Origin: Myxococcota bacterium | Lineage (GTDB): Bacteria > Myxococcota_A > UBA9160 > UBA6930 | Assembly: GCA_028285625.1 (NCBI GenBank) | Contig: JANQOX010000012.1 | Location: 124,001-188,000 of the forward strand | Reading direction: 5' to 3' | DNA: 64,000 nucleotides | Notes under the pieces: model-generated | Databases searched by the model: none | Told to the model about the DNA's origin: nothing | Seen by the model: only the letters and a program-made list of their open reading frames with translations | Made by a program: the position numbers and the translations under genes | Part shown: positions 61,903 through 64,000 of the stretch, in pieces | Numbering within the stretch: the first letter of the stretch is position 1 | How the letters are laid out: each line of letters opens with the position of its first letter

Positions 61903-63405
61903 GTGCGGTTCCATCAGGAGGCCGACCGATCGCGCTACGACGCCGTCGTGATCGGGAGCGGCATGGCCGGCCTCACCAGCGCAGCACTGCTTGCGCGGGC
62001 GGGCCGTTCGGTGCTGCTGGTGGAGCGGCACGATCGCGTGGGCGGCTACGCCCATGGGTTTCGACGCGGGCGGCACCGCTTCGACTCGGCCGTTCACGTG
62101 GTGGGCGGCGGGGACGCCGGGCGCGACCCGGGGCGCCACCTGATCGATCGCGTCCTGGGCACGCTGGGCGTCCGAGACCGCTGCGAGCTGATCCGTGTCG
62201 ATCCCTTCTACACGGTCTGCCTGCCCGATCTCGAGCTGCGTGTGCCTTCGGGCCTCGACGAGTTCGCCGACGTGCACGTCGAACGGTTCGCCAGCGAGGA
62301 GAAGGGCATTCGCGAATTCCTGGGCGAGTGCGTGGGCATCCGTGCGGAGGCGCATCGCGCCGCGGGCGTGGTGCGCGCGACGGACCTGAGCCGCTTCACG
62401 TTGCTGCGGCGCTACCGCCGTGCCGTGCTGTCGGACGTGCTCAACGTGCACGTGGAAGACCCGCAGGCGGCGGCGGCCCTGGGCGCCCTGTGGCCCTACG
62501 TGGGGCTCCCGCCCTCGCGGGTGTCGTTCCTGTACTACGCGACCATGCTGATGAGCTACGTCGCCGACGGTGCCTACTACTGCCGCGGCACGTTCCAGAA
62601 CCTGGCCGACGCCCTGGCGACGGCGCTGCGCCAGAACGGGGGCGAGGTGTTGCTGCGCAGCACCGTGCGGCGAATCACCGTCCGCGAGGGCCGCGCCGCG
62701 GGCATCGTGCTCGAGAACGGGCAGCAGATCGAAGCGCCGCTGGTGGTGTCCAATGCCGACGCCGACCAGACGATCCACGAGCTGGTGGGCGCGAACCACC
62801 TACCGGCGGCACGAAGCGCACGGATGGCGCGACTCGACCCCTCGATCTCGGCCTTCGTGGTCTACGGCACCACCACCCTCGACCTGGCGGGCGCGGGGCT
62901 GGGTCATGAGACCTTCCTGTACGCGGCGGGCGACCACGATACGGCCTGGCGCGACGTGCTGGCACGCGAACCGAGCTTCGTGACGCTCACCGCCCCGGCC
63001 CACGCCGACCGCGAGCAGCTGCGACACGGCGAGCAGCCCTTTGCGATCACGACGCTCGCGCCCTATGCGCCAGCCGACCGCTGGCGCTCGGAGAAGGCGG
63101 CCTTCCAGGAGCGCATGATCGATCGGGTGGAGCGCAGGCTGCCCGGCTTCCGCGCCTCCATCGGCTTCGTCGAGTCCGCCACGCCGCGCACCATGGAGCG
63201 CTACACGCGCAACCGCGAAGGCGCGATCTACGGCTGGGCGCTGACACCGCGCCAGACCGGGCCCGGCCGCCCCGCCGCCGAGACCCCGATCCCCGGCCTG
63301 CTGCTCGCCGGCCACTGGACCCGCCCCGGCGGCGGCGTCTACGGCGTCATCGACTCCGGCGTCACCGCCGCCCGCATCGCGTTGGGTAGCGACCCGTTGA
63401 CCTAG
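61903..63405 (+). CDS. CrtI/CrtISO/retinol-saturase-like FAD oxidoreductase
   Basis: A 500-residue FAD protein. VIGSGMAGLTSAALLARAG (17-35), the RVGGYAHGFRRGRHRFDSAVH segment of carotenoid desaturases and isomerases, a central YYCRGTFQNLADALA, and a C-terminal PGLLLAGHWTRPGGGVYGVIDSG FAD-contact segment. In a cluster that makes a conjugated chain it may desaturate, saturate or isomerise polyene double bonds; carotenoid precursors are absent from the window. It starts with GTG at 61903, four bases after the halogenase-like gene. Two operator-like dyads and a TetR gene follow. Confidence 0.85.
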   Translation: MRFHQEADRSRYDAVVIGSGMAGLTSAALLARAGRSVLLVERHDRVGGYAHGFRRGRHRFDSAVHVVGGGDAGRDPGRHLIDRVLGTLGVRDRCELIRVDPFYTVCLPDLELRVPSGLDEFADVHVERFASEEKGIREFLGECVGIRAEAHRAAGVVRATDLSRFTLLRRYRRAVLSDVLNVHVEDPQAAAALGALWPYVGLPPSRVSFLYYATMLMSYVADGAYYCRGTFQNLADALATALRQNGGEVLLRSTVRRITVREGRAAGIVLENGQQIEAPLVVSNADADQTIHELVGANHLPAARSARMARLDPSISAFVVYGTTTLDLAGAGLGHETFLYAAGDHDTAWRDVLAREPSFVTLTAPAHADREQLRHGEQPFAITTLAPYAPADRWRSEKAAFQERMIDRVERRLPGFRASIGFVESATPRTMERYTRNREGAIYGWALTPRQTGPGRPAAETPIPGLLLAGHWTRPGGGVYGVIDSGVTAARIALGSDPLT

Positions 63406-63447
63406 CGGAGGCCCGGCGCTCCCGGACCGAAGTCTCCGAGGGCCTCA

Positions 63448-63483
63448 GTTGACAGCGTCAACTCGAAGGTGGACACTGTCAAC
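63448..63483. promoter_or_regulatory. Two 15-bp operator dyads upstream of the TetR gene
   Basis: GTTGAC-AGC-GTCAAC (63448-63462) is an exact dyad. GTGGAC-ACT-GTCAAC (63469-63483) is the same dyad with one mismatch. Their centres are 21 bases apart, two helix turns, and the second ends at the base before the ATG. TTGACA at 63449-63454 also fits a -35 box. Autoregulation by the TetR product is the likely use. Confidence 0.78.
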
Positions 63484-64000
63484 ATGGTCAGCCCGTCTTC
63501 CTCTGCCGCCGCCCCGCTCGGGGCGGCGCCCCATGAGGTGGGGCTCGATGAGCGGCTGGTGGAGGTCACGCTGCGCCTGCTGGCGGAGGAGGGCCTCGAG
63601 CGCCTGAGCCTGCGCCGCATCGCGCGGCGGGCGGGCGTCTCGCACAACGCGCCACTTCGCCACTTCGAAAGCCTGGCCGACCTGCTTGCGGAGGTCGCCG
63701 CGTCGGGATTCCGCCTTCTGGCCGGCGCCGTCGACGAGGCCAGCCGCGCCCTGCCACCCGGCACCCCGCCCGACGAGCGCCTGCGGGCGGCCGGCCGCGC
63801 CTATGCCGAGAAGGCCGTCGCCAACCCCGACCTGTTCGCGCTGATGTTCCGACCCGAGCTGCTCGACGCGCGCAACGCGTCGATGCGCCGGGACGCGAGC
63901 GAGGCGTTCGAGCAGGTCGTCTCGCTGGTGCGCGCCGCCCAGGCCGCAGGTTGGCAACCCGATCGCGACACCCGCCTGCTCGCCGGCTGCACCTGGGCGT
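63484..64000 (+). CDS. TetR-family regulator, 3' end outside window
   Basis: 172 codons are visible and the frame is still open at the window end. Residues about 20-80 form the TetR helix-turn-helix: DERLVEVTLRLLAEEGLERL, then SLRRIARRAGVSHNAPLRHF and ESLADLLAEVAASGF. The C-terminal domain resembles the WHG-type (FALMFRPELLD). The ATG at 63484 follows directly after the second dyad, so a bound repressor would block both promoter and ribosome access. Its place at the cluster edge makes it a candidate regulator of the polyene genes; that link is inference. Confidence 0.9.
   Translation, partial: MVSPSSSAAAPLGAAPHEVGLDERLVEVTLRLLAEEGLERLSLRRIARRAGVSHNAPLRHFESLADLLAEVAASGFRLLAGAVDEASRALPPGTPPDERLRAAGRAYAEKAVANPDLFALMFRPELLDARNASMRRDASEAFEQVVSLVRAAQAAGWQPDRDTRLLAGCTWA

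Overview
The window is about 70% GC and almost wholly coding. Short intergenic gaps, frequent GTG/TTG starts and repeated 4-base stop/start overlaps suggest a large, operon-rich genome. An LPS-type Gram-negative envelope is implied by a LolA-like carrier, a lipobox protein, LpxL-type acyltransferases and a PagL-like barrel. A Ddn-like F420-type protein, an INO1-type inositol phosphate synthase, a eukaryote-type Ser/Thr kinase and BadH/BadI-like enzymes would fit a former deltaproteobacterium (Myxococcota, Desulfobacterota or Binatota type). That placement is inference; no rRNA or tRNA gene was found to test it.

Bases 1-36091 are mixed housekeeping and accessory genes. They include a TetR fragment with a diiron protein (1-1324), a GST, a thioesterase, a sulfotransferase and lipid or membrane genes (to 8257). 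A CBS-badH-badI-Ddn-like operon follows (8394-10843). Next come membrane and VOC proteins, rimO, rlmE and an isolated rplC (10917-16440). A coupled phosphodiesterase-GT2-GT4 operon (16739-20249) precedes mfd, ino1 and a second TetR-diiron pair with a striking palindromic operator candidate (25156-27043). After that lie HAD and LOG enzymes, a Ser/Thr kinase, a second phosphodiesterase operon, SDRs, an alpha/beta hydrolase and a SAM-fold protein.

Bases 36113-64000 are one large biosynthetic gene cluster of the aryl-polyene/flexirubin class in alternating operons. A MIO-type aromatic amino acid ammonia-lyase (51205) should supply the aryl acid starter. An AMP-ligase fused to a dehydratase (47907) would activate it onto one of four discrete ACPs. 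Two ketosynthases, a chain-length-factor-like protein, one ketoreductase and two dehydratase domains would build the conjugated polyene. Acyltransferases of the LpxL and PlsC types, a GT2 and two related membrane proteins would attach it to a lipid. A LolA-like protein, an MMPL exporter and a DUF3261 lipoprotein would move it to the outer membrane.

The cluster goes beyond the usual set. It has two flavin proteins with the halogenase-type WxWxIP motif. It has a second loading set (AMP-ligase, ACP, HxxxDG condensation-like protein, FAD oxidoreductase; 56251-60553), a CrtI/CrtISO-like oxidoreductase and a PagL-like barrel. A TetR gene cut by the window end closes it, preceded by two operator-like dyads. 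The likely product is a halogenated or otherwise tailored lipid-linked aryl polyene. Its exact structure cannot be read from the sequence.
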